Source: DATATV01 sp036268615
Lineage (GTDB): Bacteria > Actinomycetota > Actinomycetes > Mycobacteriales > Pseudonocardiaceae
DNA: 64,000 nt
Direction: 5' to 3'
Assembly (NCBI GenBank): GCA_036268615.1
Contig: DATATV010000076.1
Span: 6,765 to 70,764, forward strand
The position numbers and the translations under genes were made by a program. Positions 34,104 through 42,020 of this stretch are shown one piece after another. The first letter of the stretch is position 1; the number at the start of each line of letters is the position of its first letter. A model generated the notes under the pieces. It ran no database searches, was not told the origin of the DNA, and saw nothing but the letters and a program-made list of their open reading frames with translations.

Positions 34104-35564
34104 TCAGGCCGGCGCCGCCGCGGCATGCCCGGAGTCAACGTCATCATCGGCCCGCTGAAGCTCCAAGTAGGTCTCCTTGACCACAATCGGCCCGAACGGC
34201 CAGGACCGATTGACCCGAGCCCACAGCAGGAACGCCACGATCCCACCAACGATCCACACCAACGACAGGATGATCGACAACGTGGTGGCCGAGGAGTACA
34301 CGTAGATCCACCCGGCCAGCGCGAGCACGCTGGGCACCGGATAGAGCCACTGCCGATAGGGCCGGCGCAACTCCGGCTGGCGACGACGAAGCACCGACAG
34401 CGCAACGATCTGCGCGATCGACTGCACCAGCACCGCCACCGTGGTCAGCATATTGATCACCGTGGTCAGGTCGAGCAGCGACCCGGCAGCGGTGATCAGC
34501 CCCATCACCAGCAGGGCGATGTGTGGAAAGTTGTGTTTCGGATGCAGTTTCCCGAACACGCCGAAGAACACCCGGTCCCGGGCCGCGTTGAACGGCGCCC
34601 GTGACCCGCCCAGCAGCCCGGCGAACACCGAGGCGAACGCGGTCACCACAACCAGCGCGGTGATCACGTCGGCAGCCGCGTGGCCCCACGTCCGGGTGAT
34701 CACCAGCGACGCGATCGACTGGGACGACGCGACCTCCTGCCACGGGATCGCGCCCATCACGCCGATGTTCATCAACAGGTAGATGACCATCATGCCGAGC
34801 ACCGAGTAGACGATCGACCGGGGCATCGTGCGACCGGGCTTCTTGAGCTCGTCACCCATGTAGGCCACCGTGTTGTAGCCGAGGTAGTCGAACACGGCGA
34901 CCAGCAGTCCGGCGCCGAGGCCGGCGAAGAACGAGCCACCGAGGTGGAACGCGCCGGGCGGGTAGCTGAACGCCAGATTCGCGTGGAAGTGCGTCAGGCA
35001 GGCGAGAATCACCGCCAGCACGGTCACCAGCATGATGATCCACAGCACGGTGGTCAGCGTCCGGATCGACTCGACCCGCCGGTAGAGCGCGATGACCACG
35101 AGCGCGACGGTCGCGACCCCGATGGCATGGGACGTCAGCCAGTTCATGTGTGGGAAGTAGAAACCCAGATACTGGACGATGCCGATCGCGCCGGTCGACA
35201 TGATCAGCGGGATGCTGATGACCGCGGTCCAGGCGAACAGGAACGGCAGCATCTTGCCGGTCCGGTACTGGAACGCCTCCCGCAGGTAGATGTACGTGCC
35301 GCCGGCACCGGGCATGGCCGACCCGAGTTCGGCGTAGACCAGACCGTCGGTCAGCGCGAGCACGGCGCCGACGATCCAGCCGAGGATCGCCTGCGGGCCG
35401 CCCATGGTGGCGACCATGATCGGGATGGTGATGAACGGCCCGATCCCACACATCTGGGTCATGTTGATCGAGGTGGCAGACAGGACGCCGATCGATCGGC
35501 GGAAGAACTGGGGCTGGTCCGCCGACTTCGCCGCCGGCACCGCACCTTCGGGTGTTCCGGTCAC
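34104..35564 (-). CDS. APC-superfamily amino-acid permease
   Basis: A 486-residue integral membrane transporter with about 12 helices. The APC start region is FFRRSIGVLSATSINMTQMCGIGPFITIP (read in two parts), with GSAMPGAGGTYIYLREAF the conserved helix 3 sequence. GTG start after GAAGGGAGC. It lies 118 bp downstream of the aldolase gene on the same strand and could belong to the sugar-phosphate operon. Amino acids, amines or amino-sugar derivatives are possible substrates; nothing in the sequence decides. Confidence 0.9.
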   Translation of the reverse strand: MTGTPEGAVPAAKSADQPQFFRRSIGVLSATSINMTQMCGIGPFITIPIMVATMGGPQAILGWIVGAVLALTDGLVYAELGSAMPGAGGTYIYLREAFQYRTGKMLPFLFAWTAVISIPLIMSTGAIGIVQYLGFYFPHMNWLTSHAIGVATVALVVIALYRRVESIRTLTTVLWIIMLVTVLAVILACLTHFHANLAFSYPPGAFHLGGSFFAGLGAGLLVAVFDYLGYNTVAYMGDELKKPGRTMPRSIVYSVLGMMVIYLLMNIGVMGAIPWQEVASSQSIASLVITRTWGHAAADVITALVVVTAFASVFAGLLGGSRAPFNAARDRVFFGVFGKLHPKHNFPHIALLVMGLITAAGSLLDLTTVINMLTTVAVLVQSIAQIVALSVLRRRQPELRRPYRQWLYPVPSVLALAGWIYVYSSATTLSIILSLVWIVGGIVAFLLWARVNRSWPFGPIVVKETYLELQRADDDVDSGHAAAAPA

Positions 35565-35682
35565 AGCCGCTCCCTTCGGGTTCGCTGGTCAGCCGCCCGG
35601 GCCGGTGGGCTCGGACAGCTCGGTCATGGGCTGGGGCACGCCGGTTGTGCCGGCGCCAGGATCGCGGTCGGTCGCGACCCGG

Positions 35683-36528
35683 TCAGGGCAACACGCTCAA
35701 CAGCCGGCCGACGGTCTCGGCCATGGCGTCCCGGGCCGGGGCGAGATACCTCCGCGGATCGACCACTTTTTCGTCGTGGGCCAGCGATTCGCGGATCGAG
35801 TGGGTCATCGCGACGTTCAGCGCGGTGCCCACGTTGACCTTCCGGATGCCCGCGTTCGCCGCGGCCCGCAGCTCGTCGTCGGGCACTCCGGACGAACCGT
35901 GCAGCACCAGCGGAACGTCCAGCCGATCGCGCAGCCAGCTGATCAGCTCGGTGTCGAGCGTGGCGGTGCGGGTGGTCATCGCGTGCGAGCTGCCGACGGC
36001 CACCGCGAGCGCGTCGACCCCTGTGCTGGCCACGTACTCGACGGCCTCGTCCGGATCGGTCCGCACGCCGGCCGCGTGCGCGCTGCGCGGCGCGTTGGCC
36101 TTGCCGCCGACGTAGCCGAGCTCGGCCTCGACCCACAGGCCGCTGCCGTGCGCGATCCGGGCGGCCCGTGCGGTTCTGGCCACGTTCTCGGCGTAGGGCA
36201 GGGCGCCCGCGTCGAACATGACCGAGCTGAAGCCGACGCCGGCTGCCTGCTCGACCAGCCGCTCGTCGGTGACGTGGTCGAGGTGCAGTGCGATCGACAC
36301 GGTGGCCAGCCGGGCGAGGGCGGCCGTCGCGGTGGCGATCGGTTCGAGTCGGCCGCCGTGGAACTTCACCGCGTTCTCGCTGATCTGCAGGATCAGCGGC
36401 GTGTTGCTGCTGGTGGCGGCCGCGCAGATCGCCTCCGCGTGTTCCAGGGTGATGACGTTGACCGCCGCCACCGCACCGTGGCGGTGCGCCGCGGCGGCGA
36501 CGAGTTCACCGGTCGGAACGAGGGTCAT
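35683..36528 (-). CDS. Class II (zinc) ketose-bisphosphate aldolase, GatY/KbaY/AgaY type
   Basis: A 281-residue zinc aldolase. Metal and catalytic features: HLDH (Asp/His, residues about 81-84), AELG, GSSHAM and LHGSSG, the His ligands and phosphate-binding loops of class II fructose/tagatose-1,6-bisphosphate aldolases. Length and sequence style fit the tagatose-bisphosphate branch more than Fba. Its start overlaps the upstream PfkB kinase by 4 bp (ATGA). It would cleave the bisphosphate made by that kinase to glycerone phosphate and glyceraldehyde 3-phosphate. Confidence 0.9.
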   Translation of the reverse strand: MTLVPTGELVAAAAHRHGAVAAVNVITLEHAEAICAAATSSNTPLILQISENAVKFHGGRLEPIATATAALARLATVSIALHLDHVTDERLVEQAAGVGFSSVMFDAGALPYAENVARTARAARIAHGSGLWVEAELGYVGGKANAPRSAHAAGVRTDPDEAVEYVASTGVDALAVAVGSSHAMTTRTATLDTELISWLRDRLDVPLVLHGSSGVPDDELRAAANAGIRKVNVGTALNVAMTHSIRESLAHDEKVVDPRRYLAPARDAMAETVGRLLSVLP

Positions 36529-37442
36529 CGGAGGGTCTCCAATCGTTCGATCAGCACGCCGGCGCGTTGGCGCTCGACCTCGGCGAGGTCGATGTCCCCG
36601 GCGTAGGGCGCGACGACCGCGGCCGCGGACAGCGCGACCCCGTCGCCGAGCAGGTCGGGCAGCCGCTCACCGCGGGCCAGGCCGCGGGCGAGCCCGGCGA
36701 CGAGTGCGTCGCCGGCCCCGGTCGGATTGCCCACCAGCGCGCGGGCCGGCCGGGCCCGCCAGCCGCCTGCCGTGTCGACGGCGACCAGCCCGTCGGGCCC
36801 GAGCGACGCGACGACCGCGACGCCGTACCGCGCCACCAGGGCGTTCGCCGCCGTCACGACATCGGTCTGCCCACTGAGTTCGGCCAGCTCGGCGGCGTTG
36901 GGTTTGATCACCGTCGGCTGTCCGGCCAGGGACTCCGCCAGCGCGGGACCGCTCGTGTCGACGATCACCGGCCGGCCCGCGTGCCGCGCCGCGCGCGCCA
37001 ACCCGGCCAGCGTGTCCACCGGCGCCTCCAGCGGTAGCGAGCCGCTGATGACCACCGCCTCGGCGGCCGGCAGCAGCGCGGCGAACCGGTCGAGCACCGC
37101 GTCCCAGCAGTCCACGGTGGCGGGTTCGTTGAGCACGGTCGCCTGGCCGTCCCGACTGTCGACCACGGTCACGGTGCGCCGCGTCGACAGTCCTGAGTGG
37201 ACCGACTCGACCGGTATGTCGCGCGCGGACAGCTCGGTGCGGAACTCCTCCCCGGTGCCGCCGCCGACCGGGGCGAGCACCGTCGCGTGCGCGCCGATCG
37301 TGGTCAGCACCCGGGCGACGTTGACCGCCTTGCCGCCCGGCCGGCTGGTCACCCGGCGCACGCGGTTGGCGCCGCCCACCTCAAGGCCGGTCAGCTCGTA
37401 GGTGACGTCGATCGCCGGACTGGGGCACAGACACAGGATCAC
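36525..37442 (-). CDS. PfkB-family sugar-phosphate kinase (1-phosphofructokinase/tagatose-6-phosphate kinase type)
   Basis: A 305-residue PfkB kinase. The opening CLCPSPAIDVTYEL and RVTSRPGGKAVNVARVL are typical of FruK/LacC; the C-terminal signature GNPTGAGDALVAGLARGL supplies the anion hole and the catalytic Asp. It starts with GTG inside the end of the SIS gene (GTGA overlap) and overlaps the aldolase start at its end. In this context it should make a ketose bisphosphate for the aldolase. Confidence 0.92.
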   Translation of the reverse strand: MILCLCPSPAIDVTYELTGLEVGGANRVRRVTSRPGGKAVNVARVLTTIGAHATVLAPVGGGTGEEFRTELSARDIPVESVHSGLSTRRTVTVVDSRDGQATVLNEPATVDCWDAVLDRFAALLPAAEAVVISGSLPLEAPVDTLAGLARAARHAGRPVIVDTSGPALAESLAGQPTVIKPNAAELAELSGQTDVVTAANALVARYGVAVVASLGPDGLVAVDTAGGWRARPARALVGNPTGAGDALVAGLARGLARGERLPDLLGDGVALSAAAVVAPYAGDIDLAEVERQRAGVLIERLETLR

Positions 37443-38350
37443 GCCGTGTTCTCCCTCCCGTCGGCCAGCACCACCGAACGCGTCAGCGACCGGGGCTGGT
37501 CGGGGTCAAGACCGCGGGCGATGGCCCGGCGCACGGCGAGGCTCTGCACCCGGACCAGATCGGCGACCGGGTCGAGTTCGTCGATGAGCACCGCCGCGCC
37601 GGTGGCCGCGATGTCGGCACGGAGGCCGGGTGCCGGTGGGCCGAAGACCCACACCGCGCGCCCCGGCTGCGCGATCGAGATCGGGCCGTGCCGGTACTCC
37701 AGTTGCGGGTACGCCTCGGTCCACAGCTGGGCTGCCTCGCGTATCTTCAGCCCGGCCTCCAGTGCGACACCGTAGGCCCAACCGTTGCCCAGGAAGGTGA
37801 ACTGCTCGGCCTGCTCGACCTCGGCGGGCAACGACAGGTCGCCGCTCAGCACCCGGGCCGCCTGGTCGAGCACGTGCTCGACCGGCTCGCCGAGCGAACC
37901 GCGCAACAGCATCAACGCGGTCGTGGCGAAGAGGGTCTGCACGACCGACTGCTCGTCGGCGAAGTCGAGCACGATCGGGTCGGCGACGGCGGCCGCGACC
38001 GGACTGTCCCGAACCGCGGTGAGCACGGTGATCGGCGCCGAGACGTGCTCGATCGCGCGCAGGATCTCCGTCGTCGTGCCCGACCGCGAGATCATCACGA
38101 CCCGGTCGTAGTTGCGGGAGAACGGAACCTGACTGGCGGCGAACGCGTCGGTCTCTCCCCCGCCGGCTGCCTCGCGCAGCGCGGCATAGGCGGTGGCCAT
38201 GAACCACGAGGTGCCACAGCCCAGAACGGCCACCCGCTCACCCGGCCGGGGCAGCACGCCGCCGAGATCGGGGACCAGCCCGAGCGCCTTGGCCCACGAG
38301 TCGGGCTGGCGGTGGATCTCGTCGGTGACGTGTGGTTGCTGCGCTGTCAT
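37439..38350 (-). CDS. SIS-domain sugar isomerase/deaminase-like protein (AgaS-like)
   Basis: A 303-residue double-SIS protein resembling the isomerase half of GlmS and AgaS. The first SIS domain has VAVLGCGTSWFMA and VVMISRSGTTTEILRAIEH; the second includes FTFLGNGWAYGVALEAGLKIREAAQ and the YRHGPISIAQP active-site region. The likely role is isomerisation or deamination of an amino-sugar phosphate. It is translationally coupled on both sides (ATGA upstream, GTGA downstream) with PfkB kinases. Confidence 0.9.
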   Translation of the reverse strand: MTAQQPHVTDEIHRQPDSWAKALGLVPDLGGVLPRPGERVAVLGCGTSWFMATAYAALREAAGGGETDAFAASQVPFSRNYDRVVMISRSGTTTEILRAIEHVSAPITVLTAVRDSPVAAAVADPIVLDFADEQSVVQTLFATTALMLLRGSLGEPVEHVLDQAARVLSGDLSLPAEVEQAEQFTFLGNGWAYGVALEAGLKIREAAQLWTEAYPQLEYRHGPISIAQPGRAVWVFGPPAPGLRADIAATGAAVLIDELDPVADLVRVQSLAVRRAIARGLDPDQPRSLTRSVVLADGRENTA

Positions 38351-39315
38351 TCAGACCTCTCGGAAGTTGTCAGATCGAGTGCGGACGGCTGGCCTGCGGT
38401 GCCGCCGACAGCCAGGACGGCCGCCGCGCCGGCCCGAACGGCTCTGGCCAGGCACGCGTCGAGCGGTTCGGAGTTCAGCCAGCTGTCCAGAAAGGCCGCG
38501 TCGAACGTGTCGCCCGCACCGGTGGTGTCGACCGGTTCGACCGGCACGGCCGGGGAGGTGCGCACGGTGCCGTCCGGACCCACGGCCACCGCTCCCCCCG
38601 GCCCGCACTTCACCACGACCAGCGGCCCCCGGCCGGCGAGCGCCCGCGCCGCCTCCTCGGCCGTACCCACCGCGACCCCGGTCACCGCCTCGGTGAGCGC
38701 GATCGCCTCGGAGTCGTTGGGCAGCAACACATCCACGTGTGGCAGCAGCTCAGTGACGCCCTGCCACCGGCGGGCCGGATCGTCGTTGGTGTCCAACGAG
38801 ACGGTGCTGCCGAGGGCGCGGATCTCGGCCAGCACCGCCGGCAGCTCGCGGGCCAGGGATGGTTGCAGGAACAGGGAAGCGACGTGCACGTGCCGCAGAC
38901 CCGGGCTCTCGCGTACCGCGTGCAGCACCTCCGACCCGGTCAGCGAGGGAATCGTGCCGAGGTGGGTGAGGATCGCCCGGTCGCTGTTGCGCGACAGGAC
39001 AACGGTGACGCCGGTCGTCTGGCCGGGCCGCTCGATCACGTGGTCGAGCCGGACGCCGGCGGCGGCCAGTTCGGCGAGCATCGGTTTCGCGAACGCGTCG
39101 GCGCCGACCCCGGCGACCAGCGCGACCGGCCGGTCCAGCCGGGCGAGGCCGTGCGCGGTGATCGCCGCCGAGCCACCGATCAGCAGGGCCAGGTCGTCGA
39201 CAAGTTGCTCGGCCTGGCCGAACCGAGGCACCACATCCCCACGAAGCACCAGGTCGGGGTTGGCGTCGCCGACGACGAGCACAAGCGCTGCCGACGACGC
39301 TGGCACTGAGGACAT
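38347..39315 (-). CDS. PfkB-family carbohydrate kinase (ribokinase-like)
   Basis: A 322-residue ribokinase-type kinase and first gene of the operon. It has LVVGDANPDLVLRGDVVPRF, the GGSAAITAHGLARL substrate loop and the signature VDTTGAGDTFDAAFLDSWL with the catalytic Asp. A longer frame starts at 39396, but that part overlaps the operator-like repeats; MSSVPASS at 39315 is preferred. The end overlaps the SIS gene by 4 bp. Its substrate should be a free sugar entering the pathway, which differs from the second kinase's sugar phosphate. Confidence 0.9.
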   Translation of the reverse strand: MSSVPASSAALVLVVGDANPDLVLRGDVVPRFGQAEQLVDDLALLIGGSAAITAHGLARLDRPVALVAGVGADAFAKPMLAELAAAGVRLDHVIERPGQTTGVTVVLSRNSDRAILTHLGTIPSLTGSEVLHAVRESPGLRHVHVASLFLQPSLARELPAVLAEIRALGSTVSLDTNDDPARRWQGVTELLPHVDVLLPNDSEAIALTEAVTGVAVGTAEEAARALAGRGPLVVVKCGPGGAVAVGPDGTVRTSPAVPVEPVDTTGAGDTFDAAFLDSWLNSEPLDACLARAVRAGAAAVLAVGGTAGQPSALDLTTSERSE

Positions 39316-39366
39316 GACGACATCTTGCCCACGCACTGCGCGTATGTCCAGGTACGAGCAATATTT

Positions 39367-39386
39367 GTGCGCGTTTCTGCGCGTTT
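39367..39386 (-). promoter_or_regulatory. Tandem 10-bp repeats upstream of the PfkB-SIS-PfkB-aldolase operon
   Basis: GTGCGCGTTT (39367-39376) is followed immediately by CTGCGCGTTT (39377-39386); 9 of 10 bases match and the period is one helical turn. They lie 52 bp before the operon start and match a related pair in front of the deoR-type gene, so they are probable operator half-sites for that regulator. Confidence 0.6.
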
Positions 39387-39476
39387 GCACCAGCAAACGT
39401 GCCAGTCGTCCACTCGCCGTCGAATCAGCGCAGGTGAGGGCCGCGAGGCAGCGGTCGGCCGGCCGAAAAGGCAGAC

Positions 39477-40247
39477 TCAGCCAGGGTCGACCACGTGCAC
39501 GGCGGGACCGAGGCGTTCGAGCGCGGCGATGTCCGCCGGCCGCGCTCCGCTGTCGGTGACGATGTCCGAGACCGCCCCGATGTCGACGATCTTGGCGAAC
39601 ACCCGGCGACCGATCTTGCTCGAATCCGCCACCACGATCGCCCGCTCGGCGGCCCGCACCAGCGCACGGTTCGTGTTCGCCTCGACGTCGTGATAAGTGG
39701 TGAAGCCCGCGGTGGTGCTCACCCCGTCGACGCCGATGATCGCCACGTCGAGATTGATGTTCGACAGCGTCAGCTCGGCCAGCGGCCCGACCAGCTCGTA
39801 GGACTCCGACCGCGCGCTGCCGCCGCAGACGACGAGCTCGATGTTGGCCCGGACGGCCAGCTCGGCGGCGATGTTCAGGGCGTTGGTGACGACCCGCAGT
39901 CGGTGCCGCTCGGCCAACGCCCGAGCCACCTCGGTGGTGGTGGTCCCGCCGTTCAACCCGACCGAGTTGACCTCATCGGTCAGCAGCCCACTCGCGCACT
40001 CGGCGATGGCCCGCTTGGCGTCGTAGTTCTGCCCGCCCCGATAGCGCATCGGCAGTTCGTAGAGCACGCCCGAGGCGACCGCGCCGCCGTGCGTGCGGGT
40101 CAACAGTTTCTGCTGTTCCAGCAGGTGCAGGTCGCGCCGCACGGATGCCTCGGACACCCGCAGGTCGTCGGCGAGCGCGCCGACACCCACCGAGCCGTGT
40201 TCGTTGAGCCTCCGCAGAATCTGACCGAGGCGATCTTCCTGACGCAC
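39477..40247 (-). CDS. DeoR-family transcriptional repressor (AgaR-like)
   Basis: A 256-residue DeoR-type repressor. The HTH is RLGQILRRLNEHGSVGVGALADDL with VSEASVRRDLHLLEQQKLLTRTHGGAV, the DeoR signature. The C-terminal sensor has GLNGGTTTTEVARAL, VVTNALNIAAEL and AIIGVDGVSTTAGFTTY, binding a phosphosugar effector in relatives. GTG at 40247 is preferred over 40289 because the conserved sequence starts there. It is just upstream of, and codirectional with, the sugar-phosphate operon it likely controls. Confidence 0.92.
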   Translation of the reverse strand: MRQEDRLGQILRRLNEHGSVGVGALADDLRVSEASVRRDLHLLEQQKLLTRTHGGAVASGVLYELPMRYRGGQNYDAKRAIAECASGLLTDEVNSVGLNGGTTTTEVARALAERHRLRVVTNALNIAAELAVRANIELVVCGGSARSESYELVGPLAELTLSNINLDVAIIGVDGVSTTAGFTTYHDVEANTNRALVRAAERAIVVADSSKIGRRVFAKIVDIGAVSDIVTDSGARPADIAALERLGPAVHVVDPG

Positions 40248-40268
40248 AAACGCACACAATACGCGCAG
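40248..40268 (-). promoter_or_regulatory. DeoR-type operator repeats before the regulator gene
   Basis: On the minus strand CTGCGCGTAT (40259-40268) and GTGTGCGTTT (40248-40257) lie 1 bp apart and match the GTGCGCGTTT repeats found before the operon at 39367-39386. They abut the GTG start, which suggests autorepression. Confidence 0.5.
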
Positions 40269-40301
40269 CACGCTGCTCGATTCGAGCACGCCGCTGGTCG
40301 A

Positions 40302-41921
40302 TCAGTTGGCGAAATCCTGGGTCAGCCAGACCGTGCCCGAGCTGTCCCGGACGACCGCGATACCGACCCGGGTGTACGTGGAGCTGAGGATGTTGAGGCG
40401 GTGACCGTCGTCGGGCGGCTGCTCGTTCAGCATCGCCTGGGTCAGGCCGACCGCGGACTGGCCGATCGCCGAGTTGTTGTTGGCGATCGGGCCGCCGTCG
40501 CCGATGTTCTCGCCGCACGCCGTCCAGTGCACCCCGGCGGACGTCTCCCGGTCACCGATCGGCGCCTCGTTGGGGCACTGGTGGGACAGGCCGCAGCCGG
40601 CGGCCATCGTCTGGTTGTGCGTGGTCGCGCTGGAGACCAGCCCGGAATCCATCCGGTACGCGGGCAGCCCGGCCCCGGCGCGCGCCTGGTTGATCAGGTT
40701 GAGCACCTGTTGCGCCGGCGTCACCGAAGCCGGTGGAGCGACGGTGGACGTGTGCACCGGCGGCGGAGGCGGCGGCGCCACGTGGGTGGTGACCGGACTC
40801 GGCGGCGGCGTGGCGGTGGCCGGTGGCGGGGTGGTCGAGACGGTCGACGGGACCACGGTGGTGGTCGTCGGCGCGGCAGTGCTCGTGACCGGCGAACCGC
40901 CCGGCGTCGGCGCGGTCACCGGGGCGGGCAAGCTGTCCGAGGTCGGGTTGGTGTGCGGCAACAGGTGCGGCGCGAACACGGCCAGCCCGGTCGCGCAGAC
41001 CACGACGACACCGGCCGCCACCAGACCTGTCTTCACCGACATGAGGTGCAGCACCCGCCGCGCTCCGGTCGGCTGGTAGGGCCGCGCCGGCGCGCCGACC
41101 TGGGTGGTGGACGCGGTGCGCAGGGCAGTGAACAGGTGCGACGAGTACCCGGCCGGCAGGGGCAGCAGAGCCGACCCGAGCGCGAGCACCCGGTCGGCCG
41201 GCAGCAGGTCCATACTCGCCCGCCGGCAGCGGCGACACCCGCCGACGTGCCGGCTGAACCGCTTGCGCCACAGCGGACTCGGCTCCCCCTCCCACTCCCC
41301 GGCGACCTTGTCCAGCTGCGCGCAGGGCGGCTGCGTCGTCAGCGCGCGCACCAGCTGGCGCACGTCGTCGAGCCGCTTCTTCAACCGGTTGACCCGCACC
41401 GCGACGTGGTGGGCGTCCAGCCGGAGTGCCCTGGTCAGGTCTCCCCTGCTCAGCTGGCCGGCCTGCTCCAGCACCCACAGCGAGAGCAGTTCGCGGTCCT
41501 CGGGCAGCAACCAGTGCGCGGCCTGGTCGATCTCCTGCCGCTGCTGCTCCGCGCTGAGCCGGGTGAGCGCTCGATCAACGAATTCGGCATTCGGGTCAGC
41601 CTGCTCGGCATAGTGGTCGAGCGGTGCTTCCGCCGTCTGCCACTGCCGGCGGTATTCGCGGATCTGATTCACCGTGATCGCCACCAGCCAGGACCGGAAT
41701 CTCTTCGGGTCACGCAGGCCGCCGATGCCGCGCACGACCCGAATCATCGTGTCCTGCACGACATCGTCCACGTCGGCGGCGGCCGACAGGTTGCGGCCGA
41801 CGATGCTGTAGACCAGCGGTAAGTAGCCCTCGACCAGGGCACGCAGCGCCTGCCGGTCCCCGGAGCGGGCGGCCTGAACCGTCGGCACGTCCAGCCGCGT
41901 CCCGTCCACCTGATCGGTCAC
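40302..41921 (-). CDS. Membrane-tethered ECF sigma factor fused to zinc-finger motif, TM helix and extracellular CAP domain
   Basis: A 539-residue multidomain protein. Sigma region 2 is about residues 18-92 (LPLVYSIVGRNL, DVDDVVQDTMIRVVRGI, FRSWLVAITVNQIREYRR); region 4 about 138-190 (LLPEDRELLSLWVLEQAG, RVNRLKKRL). C200 and H225-x3-C229-x2-C232 reproduce the zinc-binding anti-sigma pattern. One TM helix spans about 295-317, then an 80-residue Pro/Thr linker and a CAP/SCP domain at 400-539 (NQARAGAGLPAY, CGENIG, GHRLNILSS, VWLTQDFAN). The topology would put the sigma part in the cytosol and CAP outside. Leu34 is TTA. GTG at 41921 chosen for a GCGAGGG site. Target genes unknown. Confidence 0.92.
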   Translation of the reverse strand: MTDQVDGTRLDVPTVQAARSGDRQALRALVEGYLPLVYSIVGRNLSAAADVDDVVQDTMIRVVRGIGGLRDPKRFRSWLVAITVNQIREYRRQWQTAEAPLDHYAEQADPNAEFVDRALTRLSAEQQRQEIDQAAHWLLPEDRELLSLWVLEQAGQLSRGDLTRALRLDAHHVAVRVNRLKKRLDDVRQLVRALTTQPPCAQLDKVAGEWEGEPSPLWRKRFSRHVGGCRRCRRASMDLLPADRVLALGSALLPLPAGYSSHLFTALRTASTTQVGAPARPYQPTGARRVLHLMSVKTGLVAAGVVVVCATGLAVFAPHLLPHTNPTSDSLPAPVTAPTPGGSPVTSTAAPTTTTVVPSTVSTTPPPATATPPPSPVTTHVAPPPPPPVHTSTVAPPASVTPAQQVLNLINQARAGAGLPAYRMDSGLVSSATTHNQTMAAGCGLSHQCPNEAPIGDRETSAGVHWTACGENIGDGGPIANNNSAIGQSAVGLTQAMLNEQPPDDGHRLNILSSTYTRVGIAVVRDSSGTVWLTQDFAN

Positions 41922-42020
41922 CCTCAAGCCCTCGCCTTCCGCACAGAGTCCCGCCACACATCCAGGAGACGGGCCGTGCGGACATCCGATCACAGAAATC
42001 CGGGAAATTGGACAGTCGAT

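Noticed and set aside
39495..41822. 775-codon plus-strand frame spanning the DeoR and sigma-CAP genes
   Set aside because: It covers two unrelated, well-supported minus-strand genes and contains only Arg/Gly-rich repeats.
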